Positions 1 through 12,126 of a stretch of DNA of 64,000 bases are shown here, piece after piece. A program made the translations under genes and the position numbers. Source of the stretch: Rehmannia glutinosa (lineage: Eukaryota > Streptophyta > Magnoliopsida > Lamiales > Orobanchaceae); NCBI GenBank assembly GCA_016081115.2, contig CM071928.1, positions 55,435,950 through 55,499,949 of the forward strand. The letters are read 5' to 3'. The notes beneath the pieces are model-generated. The model was not told the DNA's origin, did no database searches, and saw only the letters and a list, made by a program, of their open reading frames with translations. How positions within the stretch are numbered: the first letter of the stretch is position 1; each line of letters begins with the position of its first letter.

Positions 1-1408
1 CTTCCTGAATGGGAGCTAAGAGACCTTGCTCTTCCTCAGTTGCAACAACATCCATCATAGGAGAGGAGACAACTCTTTCAATTTCGGACTCGGTTGTCTC
101 TTTGCTTCAATTTTCTCGATTGTCTTTCTCACAGTGGTCTTCTTGATCCCTGCTGATCATCATCAGCAGACTACTTGGGCTCATCAACAACTTCAGGATA
201 CTGCTCTTCTTGAGCATGAGCAGTCTCAGCTTCCTTCTCCGGTTGAGTGCCGGATTCAGCTGTCTTTTAAAGCTCAGAGCGCCTGAACAATCGTCTCTTT
301 CTGGATGGGAGTAGGGGAACCTCTGGTTCAACATTCTCAGGTTCCTCAAATGCAATGGCTTTCGCAGCTGCCTTCCTTGCTTTGGCAGTGCGCGTTTTCT
401 TCATGATAGGGGAGGGAATATGGGTTTCCTCCTCTATCTCGGCTGCTGGGGTAGGAGTCTCGGTTGTATGGGCAGGTGACTCGACTGCATGGGCAAGAGC
501 TTTGGACTTGGATGTGGGAGCAGAGGCTTTCTTTGTTTTGGCTGCGGCGTTAGGGGCAGGCTTTGATACCACAACTTTCTTCTTGGGTGGAAGGGTCTCA
601 ATCGTGTGTCTTGAGGATCTCTGATTCCACCTCACCGGTATCCGCCTTTCTAGCATGGGCTTTCCTCTAGGCACCAGAGAGAGGTTTGCCCGAACATCTT
701 CTTGTTGACATGGAAGGGCCTGCCATGACGGAGAGCAATACCCTTCACCTCCATTAAATGGCCAATGACCAGGCCATAACCCAAAGAGCATCCAAAGGAC
801 CCATCCTCCTTGTAGGTCCTGTTCATCACATTTTGGCAGAGTCTGCTGTAAACAAACCCAGCCCAGTTTACTTGTTTCTCTTGCATGATCTTAACCATCA
901 CGATCAGCTTAGTTTTGGTCAGTTGATTTCAGCTTCCAAATTTCATGTCAAGGCACTTTGAGATGATATCCATCAGCTTATGATAGTCGTCCTTCAGGGA
1001 ATCTTTCTTTGCTGTATAGACCACTTTCGCAGCACTCGGGCTTGGCAACTTCTTTCCAACCTGCAACTAAGTCGACATCGTGCTCAGAGATGACCTTCAA
1101 ACCTTCCGCGGGCAACAAACAGTGCTCAACAAGGTCTTTGGCATTGAGTTTGATGACCTTGTTGTGGACGGAAGACTTGATTTCATCCCCATGTACCTCA
1201 GCGTTCACATAGAACATAGCGACCTCTTCAAGGTACGTATGAGCGAACTCCATTGTCAAAAAGTACTTCAGGTCGGACTTTTCTAACTTTTTAGCTTCTT
1301 CTTGGCCAGGGCATCATCCACGCCCTGCTTGATCATCCCGTCAAAATCCACAGAAGCACCAGTGTGGATTTGCTTTGAGAGCTTTACGAAATCATGTTTT
1401 GGAGCCAT
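1..1408 (-). pseudogene. env-like ORF of copia A, copy 1 (N-terminal part, runs off the left edge)
   Basis: This is the N-terminal part of the third ORF of the family. Its start codon is at 1408-1406 and the protein begins MAPKHDF. The conserved region includes a segment with VAMFYVNAEVHGDE and another with GYGLVIGHLMEVKG, both found in copies B, E and H. After it comes a Lys/Ala/Pro-rich stretch. A frameshift breaks the frame about 40 codons in, near 1290. The family resembles the env-like third ORFs of Sireviruses and 'putative plant transposon protein' domains; that assignment is by pattern only. No signal peptide or membrane segment is evident. It duplicates 2522-3940 but differs at many CAG/CTG positions. 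Confidence 0.8.
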
Positions 1409-1969
1409 TTTCAGCTATATTTTTACCGATTAAAATACGAGAATACTTCCTTGTAAGAACTAGGGTTTTCACAAGGTTTCAGAGAGAGTGCACTTTCATT
1501 GCTTGAAGATGAATAGTTCGCGTGAGGAGAGAGAAAACTAAGGTTTCGTATATAAGGGATGTGAAAGGACGGTTTTCGTATTTTGAAATTTTTGATCAAG
1601 ATCAACGGCTAAGATTAGAGCTTCAAAACCGCATTTAATTCCCCACATTAAATGCATCAAAGATTTATATCCAATCATATTGTTTCTTGTGCGACTTTTT
1701 ACTTGTGATGCCATTATTACTGTTGACCTCATCCTTAAAAACATTCCCACTCATTTAAAACAATCGTTTTTGTCACTTAGCTCCTAAATGATTCAGCTTA
1801 TATCCAAAGTGACTCAACTCTGCTTCGCTCTTCTCATGAAGTAACTCAATTGTCAATTCTAACTCGTCTGGTGACTTCCCGATAAAATCGTTTCATTTTG
1901 GTGAAATGTGATACTTGCTCTACTTCCATCTTCTCATCTTTTATCTCTGCTGATTGAGTCTTCTGAGTA
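1409..1969 (-). promoter_or_regulatory. pol/env spacer with promoter-like signals (copy A1)
   Basis: Non-coding spacer between the RNase H stop and the env-like ATG. On the minus strand it has a TATATA box near 1555-1549, a CT-rich leader and the telo-box AAACCCTA at 1468-1461. The TATA box lies about 143 bp before the ATG. The same layout occurs in copies A2, B, E and H. The promoter role is inferred. Confidence 0.6.
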
Positions 1970-2311
1970 TCAACTAAGCTCAATTAACCCTAACTCATTC
2001 TTGATCTCTTCAAATCTTGATTCACATATAGGCTTTGTGAATATATCAGCTAACTTCTTATCAGTTGAGATGTATTCCAAAGTGATGTCTTTCTTTTCAA
2101 CATGATCTCTTATAAAATGATATCTGACATCAATGTGCTTTGTTCTTGAATGCAACACTGGATTTTGAGTGATTGCAATAGCACTAGTGTTATCACACAT
2201 AATTGGAATCTCTTTTTCTTCAATCTCATAATCTCTCAGCTACTATCTCATCCATAAGACTTGGGAACAACAGCTGCCCACATCTTTGTATTTTGCTTCA
2301 GCTGTGGATGT
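1970..2311 (-). pseudogene. RNase H fragment of copia A (duplicated copy 1)
   Basis: C-terminal part of the copia RNase H. Visible motifs are MCDNTSAIAITQNPV, HIDVRYHFIRDHVEKKDI and the pol end ADIFTKPICESRFEE...LIELS. It duplicates 4501-4841. At 2311/2312 the RNase H sequence stops abruptly and joins C-terminal env-like sequence of the neighbouring copy. This junction proves a direct tandem arrangement. No stand-alone function is expected. Confidence 0.85.
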
Positions 2312-3940
2312 CCAGGCAGTTTACTTCATTAAAGGCAGATCTAACATCATTAAAACCAAGTAATCTTAGAAGCTCTTCTTTTTCCTCAATGAATTCAGGG
2401 TGAGTGAACAGTATCCTTGAGTGATCTAGTTTCCATGCCCTCCATTCTCTCAAACGCCTTTGAATATTAGTGTAAACCGGAGAGTACATTATCAAATCAT
2501 CATCATCACCTTCATCTCCCGCTTCCTGAATGGGAGCTAAGAGACCTTGCTCTTCCTCAGTTGCAACAACATCCATCATAGGAGAGGAGACAACTCTTTC
2601 AATTTCGGACTCAGTTGTCTCAGTTGCTTCAATTTTCTCGATTGTCTTTCTCACACTGGTCTTCTTGATCCCTGGCCGATCATCATCGCCAGAGACTACT
2701 TGGGCTCATCAACAACTTCAGGATATCGCTCTTCTTGAGCATGAGCGATCTCGCTTCCTTCTCCGGTTGAGTGCTTTCGGATTCAAATTGTCTTTTAAAG
2801 CTCGAGCGCTGAACAACCGTCTCTTTCTCGGATGGGAGTAGGGGAACCTCACTGGTTCAACATTCTCGGTTCCTCAAATGCAATGGCTTTCGCATTTTGC
2901 CTTGCTCCTTGCTTTGGCGGTGCGCGTTTTTCTTCATGATAGGGGAGGGAATATGGGTTTCTCCTCTATCTCATTTCTTCAGGGTAGGAGTCTCGGTTGT
3001 ATGGGCGGTGTGACTGACCGCATGGGCAAGAGCTTTGGACTTGGATGTGGGAGCAGAGGCTTTCTTTGTTTTGGGCTGCGGCGTTAGGGGGCGAGCTTTG
3101 ATACCACAACTTTCTTCTTGGGTGGAAGGGTCTCAACTGTGTCTTCAGGATCTGCTGATTCCACCTCACTGGTATCCGCCTTTCTAGCATGGGCTTTCCT
3201 CTAGGCACCAGAGAGGTTTGCCCTGAACATCTTCTTGTTGACATGGAAGGGCCTGCCATGACGGAGAGCAATACCCTTCACCTCCATTAAATGGCCAATG
3301 ACCAGGCCATAACCCAAAGAGCATCCAAAGGACCCATCCTCCTTGTAGGTCCTGTTCATCACATTTTGGCAGAGTCTGCTGTAAACAAACCCAGCCCAGT
3401 TTACTTGTTTCTCTTGCATGATCTTAACCATCACGATCAGCTTAGTTTTGGTCAGTTGATTTCAGCTTCCAAATTTCATGTCAAGGCACTTTGAGATGAT
3501 ATCCATCAGCTTATGATAGTCGTCCTTCAGGGAATCTTTCTTTCTTTGTATAGACCACTTTCGCAAAGACTCGGGCTTGGCAACTTCTTTCCAACTGCGG
3601 CTAAGTCGACATCGTGCTCGAGAGATGACCTTCAAACCTTCCGCGGGCAACAAACGAAAGCTCAACAAGGTCTTTGGCATTGAGTTTGATGACCTTGTTG
3701 TGGACGGAAGACTTGATTTCATCCCCATGTACCTCAGCGTTCACATAGAACATAGCGACCTCTTCAAGGCGTATGAGTGAACTCCATTGTCAAAAAGTAC
3801 TTGGTCGGACTTTTCTAACTTTTTAGCTTCTTCTTGGCCAGGGCATCATCCACGCCCTGCTTGATCATCCCGTCAAAATCCACAGAAGCACCAGTGTGGA
3901 TTTGCTTTGAGAGCTTTACGAAATCATGTTTTGGAGCCAT
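2312..3940 (-). pseudogene. env-like ORF of copia A, copy 2
   Basis: Second copy of the A env-like ORF, starting at 3940-3938 and again beginning MAPKHDF. The order is the N-terminal conserved domain (motifs ending in HVNKKMF), a basic Lys/Ala/Pro-rich segment, and an acidic segment with VYTNIQRRLREWRAWKLDHS. It is then cut at 2312 by the duplication junction. Several frameshifts separate the blocks. The original protein must have been longer, because H and B continue for several hundred more codons, ending in a coiled-coil-like region. Confidence 0.75.
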
Positions 3941-4500
3941 TTTCAGCTATATTTTTACCGATTAAAATACGAGAATACTTCCTTGTAAGAACTAGGGTTT
4001 TCACAAGGTTTCAGAGAGAGTGCACTTTCATTGCTTGAAGATGAATAGTTCGCGTGAGGAGAGAGAAAACTAAGGTTTCGTATATAAGGGATGTGAAAGG
4101 ACGGTTTTCGTATTTTGAAATTTTTGATCAAGATCAACGGCTAAGATTAGAGCTTCAAAACCGCATTTAATTCCCCACATTAAATGCATCAGCATTTATA
4201 TCCAATCATATTGTTTACTGTGCAGCTTTTACTGTGACAGTCATTATTACGCTGACCTCATCCTTAAAAACATTCCCACTCATTTAAAACAACTGCGTTT
4301 TTGTCACTTAGCTCCTAAATGATTCAGCTTATATCCAAAGTGACTCAACTCTGCTTCGCTCTTCTCATGAAGTAACTCAGCTGTCAGCTAACTCGATACA
4401 GCTGACTTCCCGATAAGGCTGTTTCATTTGGCTGAAATGTGATACTTGCTCTACTTCCATTTTCTCAAATTTTATCTCTGCTGATTGAGTCTTCTGAGTA
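3941..4500 (-). promoter_or_regulatory. pol/env spacer with promoter-like signals (copy A2)
   Basis: Same spacer as in the other copies. On the minus strand a TATATA box lies at about 4086-4081, 145 bp before the env-like ATG. It is followed by a CT-rich leader and AAACCCTA at 4000-3993. An ACGT-like and TGATCA-containing stretch lies upstream. Confidence 0.6.
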
Positions 4501-6134
4501 TCAACTAAGCTCAATTAACCCTAACTCATTCTTAAGCTCTTCAAATCTTGATTCACATATAGGCTTTGTGAATATATCAGCTAACTTCTTATCAGTTGAG
4601 ATGTATTCCAAGGTGATGTCTTTCTTTTCAACATGATCTCTTATAAAATGATATCTGACATCAATGTGATTTGTTCTTGAATGCAACACTGGATTTTGAG
4701 TGATTGCAATAGCACTAGTGTTATCACACATAATTGGAATCTCTTTTTCTTCAATCTCATAATCTCTGAGTTGCTGTCTCATCCATAAGACTTGGGAACA
4801 ACAGCTGCCCACATCTATGTATTCTGCTTCAGCTGTGGATGTGGCTATTGAATTTTGTTTCTTTCTGAACCAAGAAACCAATCTATTTCCATGCATTGGA
4901 CATGTACCTGAAGTACTCTTCCTGTCAACTCTACATCCAGTTTAGTCTGAGTTTGAGTATCCAATCAGCTTAAATCCACTTTCCTTTGGATACCATAAGC
5001 CGACTTCCTGGCATCCCTTCAAATATCTTAGTATTCTCTTAGCTGCAGTCATGTGGCTCTCCTTTGGTGCAGATTGAAATCTTGCACATACACCTACTGC
5101 AAAGGTGATGTCTGGCCTGCTTACTGTTAGATAGAGCAAGGATCCAATAAGAGCTCTATATCTGGTTTGATCAACAACTTTGCCATCTGCATCCATGTCC
5201 ATCTTGACTGAAGTATTCATTGGAATTTTCACAGAAGACTACTCTTCCATACCAAATTTCTTCATCACATCTCTGCTATATTTTGTTTGGCTTATGAAGG
5301 TTCCATCCTTCATTAGTTCCCCTGTCAGATCTTATTTTTATAATGGTTTGGCTCTTCTGATTTTGAACTCTTTTCATCAGCTGAGGTAATTTCTGCAAAG
5401 TTTCCTTCTTTTTACACATGAAAAATGTCCATGTATATCTTGAGTAATCATCCACCACCACTAAGGTTTATTTCTTTCCACTTATGCTAGCTGGCTCTAC
5501 TGGACCAAATAAATCCATATGCAACAGATGTAATATCCTTGTTGAATAAGGACTTGGTTAATACTTGAATGAAGATTTTATTTGCTTTCCCACCTGGCAT
5601 GCATCACATACACTTTCTTTCTTGTACACTGAGTCTGGCAATCCTTCTACAAGATGAATCCTTGCAAGCTTGTTGATTGTCTTGAAATTCAGATGACTCA
5701 GCTTCTTGTGCCACAGCCAACTTGATTCGGCTGTGCTCATTGAATCTACCACATACATATTCTTCTGTCTTGATCCCTGCAACACTATTTCATTTGATTC
5801 AGCATCTTTGATCTGGCACACTACCATGTTGAATCCAACATTATAGCCTTTATCACAGAGTTGGCTGATGCTTAACATGTTGAAGTTGAGGCCTTCAACA
5901 TAAGCAACATCTATGATTTCCAATCCATTTTTCTTGATAGATCCTGTGCCTTTGATCTCCCTTGGAGCTTCATTTCCTCCAAATATGACTTTTGCACCTC
6001 TAATCTCCTTGAATCTTGACAGGTTTCCTTTGTTTCCTGTCATATGTCTGGAACAACCACTATCCATGTACCATGTTCCTTGGCACTCAGCTGTTCCTTG
6101 AACCTGCAATCAAGGAAATCAGTTTTTATGTACC
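4501..6134 (-). pseudogene. pol of copia A: protease, part of integrase, RT tail, RNase H
   Basis: Read on the minus strand. The aspartic protease has the motif WYMDSGCSRHMTGNKG (near 6060-6010). The GAG-pre-integrase zinc region (HLNFKTINKLARIHLVEGL and CDACQVGKQIKSSF) and the start of the integrase core (TLVVVDDYSRYTWTFFMC) follow. Just after IIKIRSDRG, near 5310, the sequence jumps to the end of the reverse transcriptase (TRYRALIGSLLYL, CARFQSAPKESHM). It then runs through RNase H to the stop near 4501. Compared with H, about 1.5 kb is missing, including the rest of the integrase core and the RT active site. The encoded enzyme is therefore dead. The 5' end is cut at 6139 by the gypsy insertion. 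Confidence 0.9.
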
Positions 6135-6139
6135 CATAC
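6135..6139. repeat. Left target-site duplication of the gypsy element (CATAC)
   Basis: CATAC directly precedes the gypsy 5' LTR and recurs at 30448-30452 right after the 3' LTR. Removing the element and one copy restores the end of copia A gag as seen in E and H. Confidence 0.95.
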
Positions 6140-6496
6140 TGTAATACCCGAGTCTCGCATCGCTCATGATATAGTTCATGCATTACATGTTGGTTATGTG
6201 TTATTTGCATAATTTGGTTATTTTATACGACATGGCTAGTTTTATGACTTTGGAACTCACTTATAGTGATTAATCATTGCATTACTAATTTAAGTAGTTA
6301 AAAAAAAGTATTTAGTTGTCAGATTACTAGATGCTAGCTATTAAGTTACATGTGGTAGCTATTCAAAGAATTACAAGATCACACGTGGTAAATTTAGGGA
6401 TGAAAGGTGGCAACAAGTGTATATCGGGAAAACCTAAAATGCGGACAAATTGATTGAACTAATTAATGTAATATATGATCGAGAATTTGATAGTAA

Positions 6497-6503
6497 AATA
6501 ATA

Positions 6504-6542
<39 letters not shown>
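6497..6542. repeat. (TAA)n microsatellite in the gypsy 5' LTR
   Basis: An almost perfect TAA run. The 3' LTR has a shorter run near 28210-28233. Confidence 0.9.
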
Positions 6543-6545
<3 letters not shown>

Positions 6546-7364
6546 TGCATGCACTAATAAATAAATATATATATATATATATAAATACAAACACGTAATT
6601 ATTAAATACCTACATATATATGATATGTTGTGCTGCTGTATATATATGCGTAAGAGGAACATATCTATATTTAATTAATATACATAAATAACCTATTAAG
6701 AGATAAAAGTGATAGATGTAAAAAAAAAAGAAAAAAAAAAAGAAAAAGGAAAGCCTCCACCGCCTTAGATCATTTCAGGATAAGTATAGGTATATGTTAT
6801 TCTTTACCAACATAGATATACACACACACACACAACAAATGCTAAAAGAGAAAGGAAAATGGAGCATACAACGGGATCGAAACTGGTAAAATTCTTCAAA
6901 TCTATCTTTTATTACTCTTAAATTCATAGTGAGGAAAGTATGATGATTTATTCACATGCAATTTAGTTTGTAAAATGTATATAATGATATGTATATAATG
7001 AAGAAGATCTTACTTGCATATAGTTATATATAATCTATAATGAAATTTTAAGATAAATTATATATATTTTGCGTTAATATACCGAAAAGAGAAAGAAAGT
7101 AAATTAACTCTCGTTTTTAGTTTTATGTGAGAAGATTGCTTTGGTTGATTGAGTTAGTGACCAACTATATATTCAACTGATTATCATGGCTAGGTGTACT
7201 AAAACGGGGGGGGTTTGGCTTGCAAAGTAATTAGAATTAAAATTTAATAGTCTGATTTTATTTTGAAGGCTTAGTATCAATTTTCTTTATATATCAAATA
7301 GACACTCATTTTTAATGCTTTGAGGCACAAGAATGGAAGGGGCTGGCGGAGTTATAAATAGATT

Positions 7365-7370
<6 letters not shown>

Positions 7371-7408
<38 letters not shown>
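7371..7408. repeat. (TA)n microsatellite in the gypsy 5' LTR
   Basis: A pure TA dinucleotide run, shorter at the matching site near 29050 in the 3' LTR. Confidence 0.9.
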
Positions 7409-7410
<2 letters not shown>

Positions 7411-8718
7411 AGATTTACATATATATATATATATGTATGTGTATTACATATTTTAGATTTGTAACCAGACGTTTTTTAGGATTAGGCATATAAACTTACT
7501 TCTTGATTTCTAGCAACATAATACCTTTCATCCTTACAGATCATCATATTTAAGGTAGAAAGTCACAACTAACGAATCAGTAAGTAAGGCACGACCATAC
7601 GAGGTAAGTGAAAATCTATCTGCAACTACAATGCATGAACATAGTATTTCCTGTCTTATTGATACTAAATGCGATTCTTGTATCTTGATGGATGTATTAT
7701 GGAAATCTTGATGTCCATATGTTACTGGGTTGATATTGGAATATGATGATTGTCATTCCATTGAGCATGGTATTTACTAGCATTGTCGTGTGCATGCATA
7801 ACATATGAGCATTGTTGAGACGAGGCATGCACAACATGATTTTTTTGAAAAGAAAACATTTTGGTTGGCCGCTACTAGTGCACCGAGGCCTGTGTAGCTT
7901 ATGTATATGATGTTTCGGGTACCACAAGTGGGATGACTTTCCGGAGGATCGCAGGGGCAGGCATGAGGCAGACGTGGATGACTTCTTGTGGATCATGGGT
8001 GCAGGCATGTGGTGGACATCTAGTGGTCACAAGAGGATGGGCCCAAATGCAGTCAATCTATTATTGGCCATGTGATAATTGATATTGAGCTCTTTCTCGT
8101 GCATAGTAGGGGCGAGGCCCATTAAAAGAAAAGAAATTTGGTTGAAATATTTTTATTCATGAACATGCATTCTTGAAAGGTGTCTTGGGTGCATTACTTT
8201 TGTACTTCATATCATCTCATTAACATGCATGAGTTTTGCTTATTGAGCTTTAGCTCATGTAGTTCATGCATTGTAGGTTAGCCTGGTCATGCTTGATTTT
8301 TGTCTTACTGGACAGGCTACTACGACTCCTACAGGTTACTGAGGACAATGTACATAGATGACGACCTGTTGGGCTATGTTAATGGGTCACATTTCCCTTT
8401 TTGGACTTGTATTATATTTTGGTTTAGGGTTGTACCCTCTTTGAAATCTCTAATGTAAATATGTACATGTGAATATCTTGGTGATGTGGGTTATGCGTTT
8501 GGTCATGTGGATGTTTGTTGTGTTTAATAACAGGGTTAGTCACCTATTTTGTTTATGGACATGGTTTGTCCTTATCTTATAATTAAAAATGATTTTACTT
8601 GTTTGTTGTTACAATGTCAAAGGAAAAAAAAATTTACACGTTTTAAATAGAGTTTGTGGTCGAGTTGTACCAATTAGGTATATTTTCTAGTAATAGTAAT
8701 AGGGTGGGTGTCACAGAG

Positions 8719-8730
8719 TGGTATCAGAGT
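8719..8730 (+). other. Gypsy primer-binding site
   Basis: TGGTATCAGAGT lies three bases after the 5' LTR. It is complementary to the 3' end of plant initiator Met-tRNA, the standard plant LTR element primer, with one mismatch at the end. Confidence 0.9.
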
Positions 8731-8889
8731 CCGGTTTGCAGGTTCTGTAGACTGTCCATGTACACCAACTCAGAACTCGTGGAGCTCAAGCGTGCCAGTA
8801 AGTTTTACTTTATTGTCTAGTGCATTTTATGTTTCTTGAATTATATTGGCCATGTGTTATTAGGTTTCCTCTAAGACAGTGTTCCAGCT

Positions 8890-9795
8890 ATGGTGAGAAC
8901 TCGGGGTGAGAGTAGTAGTGGGGATAGAAACCAAGGAGGGGAGATACCTATACCGACTTGTGACCGCGGTAACATCATAGCTCATCCAACGACAATCTGA
9001 ACAAATTCAACAGCTCATCCATCAGAGGGATACTAATGGACAACAAAGAGCAGAAATGAATCAACCGCAACAAAGGGTAGATCATATTGAGATAGTGGGG
9101 GAAAGATTCCAAAAGCTAAACCCACCAACCCTTGAGGATGCAGCTGATCCCACAGCAGCAGAAGATTGGTTACGAACTTTAGAGAATATGTTTCAATACA
9201 GTAGGGTTCCAGAAGAAGAGAAAGTGATGTGTGCATCTTTCTTACTTCGCGGAAGTGCAGGACATTGGTGGGACACAATGAAAAGTATTGAAGATGCTAC
9301 AATCATGACCTGGGAAAGATTCAAGGAGTTGTTCAGAAACAAATATTTCACAGCTCCTTTTCGTGCAATGAAGATGAATGAATTTATAAAACTAAGACAG
9401 GGTACCATGACAGTTTGGTATTACATTCGCAAATTTGAGCAACTTTCTAGGTTTGCTACCCATATGGTTAGCACTGATGCTCTGAAATCGAGAGGTTTCT
9501 TGAAGGTCTAAGGCCGGAACTATATAGAGATGTTAGTATGGCAGGAACTCTAGGAGTTACATATTCACAGGTTGCTAAGAGAGCAATGGTAGCAGAACAA
9601 GCTGAATCGAAAATCGTTCGTGCTCAAGAAGTTCGTTGCCAGTTTAAACAAGCACAGGGTCAACGATGTATTTAAAATCAAAAGAAGAGACCATTTCAAA
9701 TTCAGCAACAACAGCCCCGTTTTCAACCACGACAGGGACAACAACAGTGGGATCAGAACAAACGTCAAAGAGATGATACAGACAGAGCACCAATT
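8890..9795 (+). pseudogene. Gypsy gag, capsid part
   Basis: Starts with MVRTRGESSSGDR at 8890, but a frameshift precedes the main capsid frame at 9056-9511. That frame carries the typical plant gypsy Gag signature: PTAAEDWLRTLENMF, CASFLLRGSAGHWWD and WERFKELFRNKYF. A second frameshift near 9490 leads to FLKV instead of the usual FLEGLRPELY, which continues in another frame. A stop interrupts near 9670. The protein would form the particle core. Confidence 0.85.
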
Positions 9796-10596
9796 ATGCC
9801 ACCTATGTGCCGTAGATGCGGTAGCCAGCATAGTGGAGTGTGTCTTGCAGAATCTAGAACATGCCATACATGTGGAAAGGTGGGACATATAGCCAGGATG
9901 TGTCCAAGAAATCGAAACCCTGCTGGACAAAAGGTTATACCAGCTAGAGCATTTACTATCACCAGAGCGGACGCAGAAGCAAATCCATCAGTGGTAACAG
10001 GTAAACTCCCTATCTCTGGTGTGCCAGCATTTGTATTATTTGATTCAGGATCTACGCATTCATTTGCATCCACTGAGTATGTGAGGAGGCTGGGTAGGAC
10101 ACCTGATGTAACTGAAGTGGGTTACAATGTAATGAATCCCTCAGGAAATTCTAAACAGACAAATCAAATTTTGAGAGCTTGTTCTATTCCAATCGAAAAT
10201 ATAGAACTTTATTATGATCTATTTGTGTTAGCTATGAATGACTACGATATTATTCTGGGTATGGATTGGTTGTTGAAATATGGTGCTACAATTGATTGTC
10301 AGAAAAAGACAGTGACATTTCAACCCCCAGAAGAAGATCCATTTACCTTTGTTGGAATCACTACTCGCTTTAGATTTCCAATAATATCAGCACTAAAGGC
10401 ACAACGTTTACTGAATGCTGGTTGTGAAGGATACCTCGTAAACATAATGAGCATGAACGAACAACATCAACCAGTCCTTGATGAAGTTCCAATAGTACGA
10501 GAATATCCTGATGTATTTCCAGACGATCTTCCCGAATTACCACCTGACCGTGAGATCGAGTTTGTTATTGACCTACTTCCAGGAACGTCTCCCATC
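9796..10596 (+). pseudogene. Gypsy gag zinc knuckle and aspartic protease
   Basis: An open frame with a CCHC zinc knuckle (CHTCGKVGHIARMC, near 9861-9902). The retropepsin-like domain follows, with active-site motif VLFDSGSTHSF near 10030 and a second conserved motif, DIILGMDWL. Toward the end, VVREYPDVFPDDLPELPP-type linker sequence leads into reverse transcriptase. The frame is cut at 10601 by copia B. It resumes at 24109, so the linker LLPGTSPIS would continue as KAPYHMAP. Confidence 0.92.
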
Positions 10597-10601
10597 TCTA
10601 A
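10597..10601. repeat. Target-site duplication of copia B (TCTAA)
   Basis: TCTAA occurs here and at 24104-24108, directly outside the two LTRs of B. Removing B and one copy restores the gypsy reading frame. Confidence 0.97.
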
Positions 10602-12124
10602 TGTTAGGAATTTTATTGTTTAGATTTTGATGAATGCCATGTAAAACTTAGAATAGAAAGTTGGCACCCCAATTCTTGTTTTAAAATGCATTGTAATAAA
10701 TAGAGCTGGCCAAGTGAGTTAAGTCGGCTACGCCTAACATGGAAGAAGACAATCAAGACTTGAAGGAAGACTCATTGCGAGGCACCGAGTATGGCAAAGA
10801 AGGGTAGACAGAACTCTCTTTGGAGAAGCGGTGAGTGGAGCATCGGTCAAGTCAACTCAAGAGAAGCCAAGTCTCAAGTTGAAGTGACAAAGAGTCATCC
10901 AATGATTGGAAGTGACTCTAAGTCACCTGGGGAAAGCAAGGAAATGCAGTCAAGTCGAGATAACTGTAAAAGAACCGTTGCATAGAAATCAAGAGATTTA
11001 CTTAAACAAGTAATATCTCCATACCACCTTTCTCGGAGTGCTCAGTCTCAGAAGCGTGCAAAAGGAATGAACCAATGGGAAGCACCACACCGTGTCAGAA
11101 CTCTGAAAAGGTGAAAGAACAATTCATACGAGGAAATGGCAATTCCAAGAACTGCAAGCCAACGACTGCAAAGTGACTTTCAAAAATAAGCCTATCTCTT
11201 CAACGGGCAAATTTTTGAAAGTTCACTATAAAAGGCTGAGGAGTTTGTTTGAGAAGAAGAAGATGACACACATGTGAGATAAACAAGCATATCAGAAAAA
11301 CTGAAATATTCTCAATCCTCAAGCATACATTACGAAGTACATCAATCCAACACTCACCTGTGAAGGAAAGAGAACTTCAATCAGTTGAAGAGGAAACTTT
11401 TGAAGAAAAGGGGTCTACATTCCAGGAAGGATTGTAGAAAGGTTCAAAGTTGAACCAAGTCTTAAACTTTTGGAGGGCTTCGTGATCAAATCCAAAGAGT
11501 TTGAGCAAGTGAGCTGTAGTAACAAGGTAGCTGCCCTGTGAAGAAGCCGAGTCGTCGAGAAGCCACCGAGTGATCAAGGCGTCTCGGATCGAGTCCCTAA
11601 GGATCAAGTCGGCTTGTTGTGATCAAGACTTGTATCCTGGACTTTACCACTTTGTAAACCGATCATTACTTAGTGGATTCCTCCGGAGTTGGAGAAGAGA
11701 GGAGTAGAAGAATTACCCCATCTTCGAACCTCTATAAAAATTTCATTGTGTCATATACATTTCAAAGACTTAAATTCTGCGCACTTTTAATCGCTTATAT
11801 CTGATAAATTTGCTATCCATTTGATAATTTATAAGTACTAAATCAAGCTTTAAAATCTTGCTTAATCAAACTTAAGGGTGTTAAGTCTTCCGCTGAAAAA
11901 AAAACCACAATTGAGTTAAATTATAGCCAACAATGAGTTACTCCATCAACAAACAAATTTCAGTCATTGAGAGGTTAACTCTTGAGTGACTAATTCGATC
12001 GTCCATCAAGGACACAACTGTGTAGAATCAACTCAGTAGATTTAAAAGGACTAAATCGAAAATTTGGTAAGGTTTATTCAACCCCGCCTTCTAAACCTTA
12101 CACTTACACCCCTCGGGACCTACA
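10602..12124 (+). repeat. Copia B 5' LTR
   Basis: Begins TGTTAGGAATTTTATTG and ends GGGACCTACA. The likely promoter is CTATAAAAGG at about 11226-11235. The family consensus is seen again at 22561, 35105, 52497 and, inverted, at 33125. Confidence 0.95.
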
Positions 12125-12126
12125 AG

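Larger units (their letters stand above)
2312..4841 (-). repeat. Tandem direct duplication unit within copia A (copy 2; copy 1 is 1-2311)
   Basis: A unit of about 2530 bp, running from RNase H through the spacer into the env-like ORF, occurs twice in direct orientation. Position 1 matches 2522, and 2311 matches 4841. Long stretches are identical and differences cluster at CAG/CTG sites. It could be unequal recombination within the element or an assembly duplication. Confidence 0.85.
6140..8715 (+). repeat. Gypsy 5' LTR
   Basis: AT-rich LTR starting TGTAATACCCGAGTC and ending GTCACA. It matches 27838-30447 over its full length. Differences include microsatellite lengths, an indel of about 37 bp near 7205 (present at about 28842-28882) and a longer poly-purine stretch near 6720. 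No gene is present. The short ORFs here are chance products. Confidence 0.95.

Noticed and set aside
6459..6662. Tyr-rich reading frame on the minus strand
   Set aside because: It is the translation of a TAA microsatellite and AT-rich LTR sequence, and it is not conserved in the other LTR.
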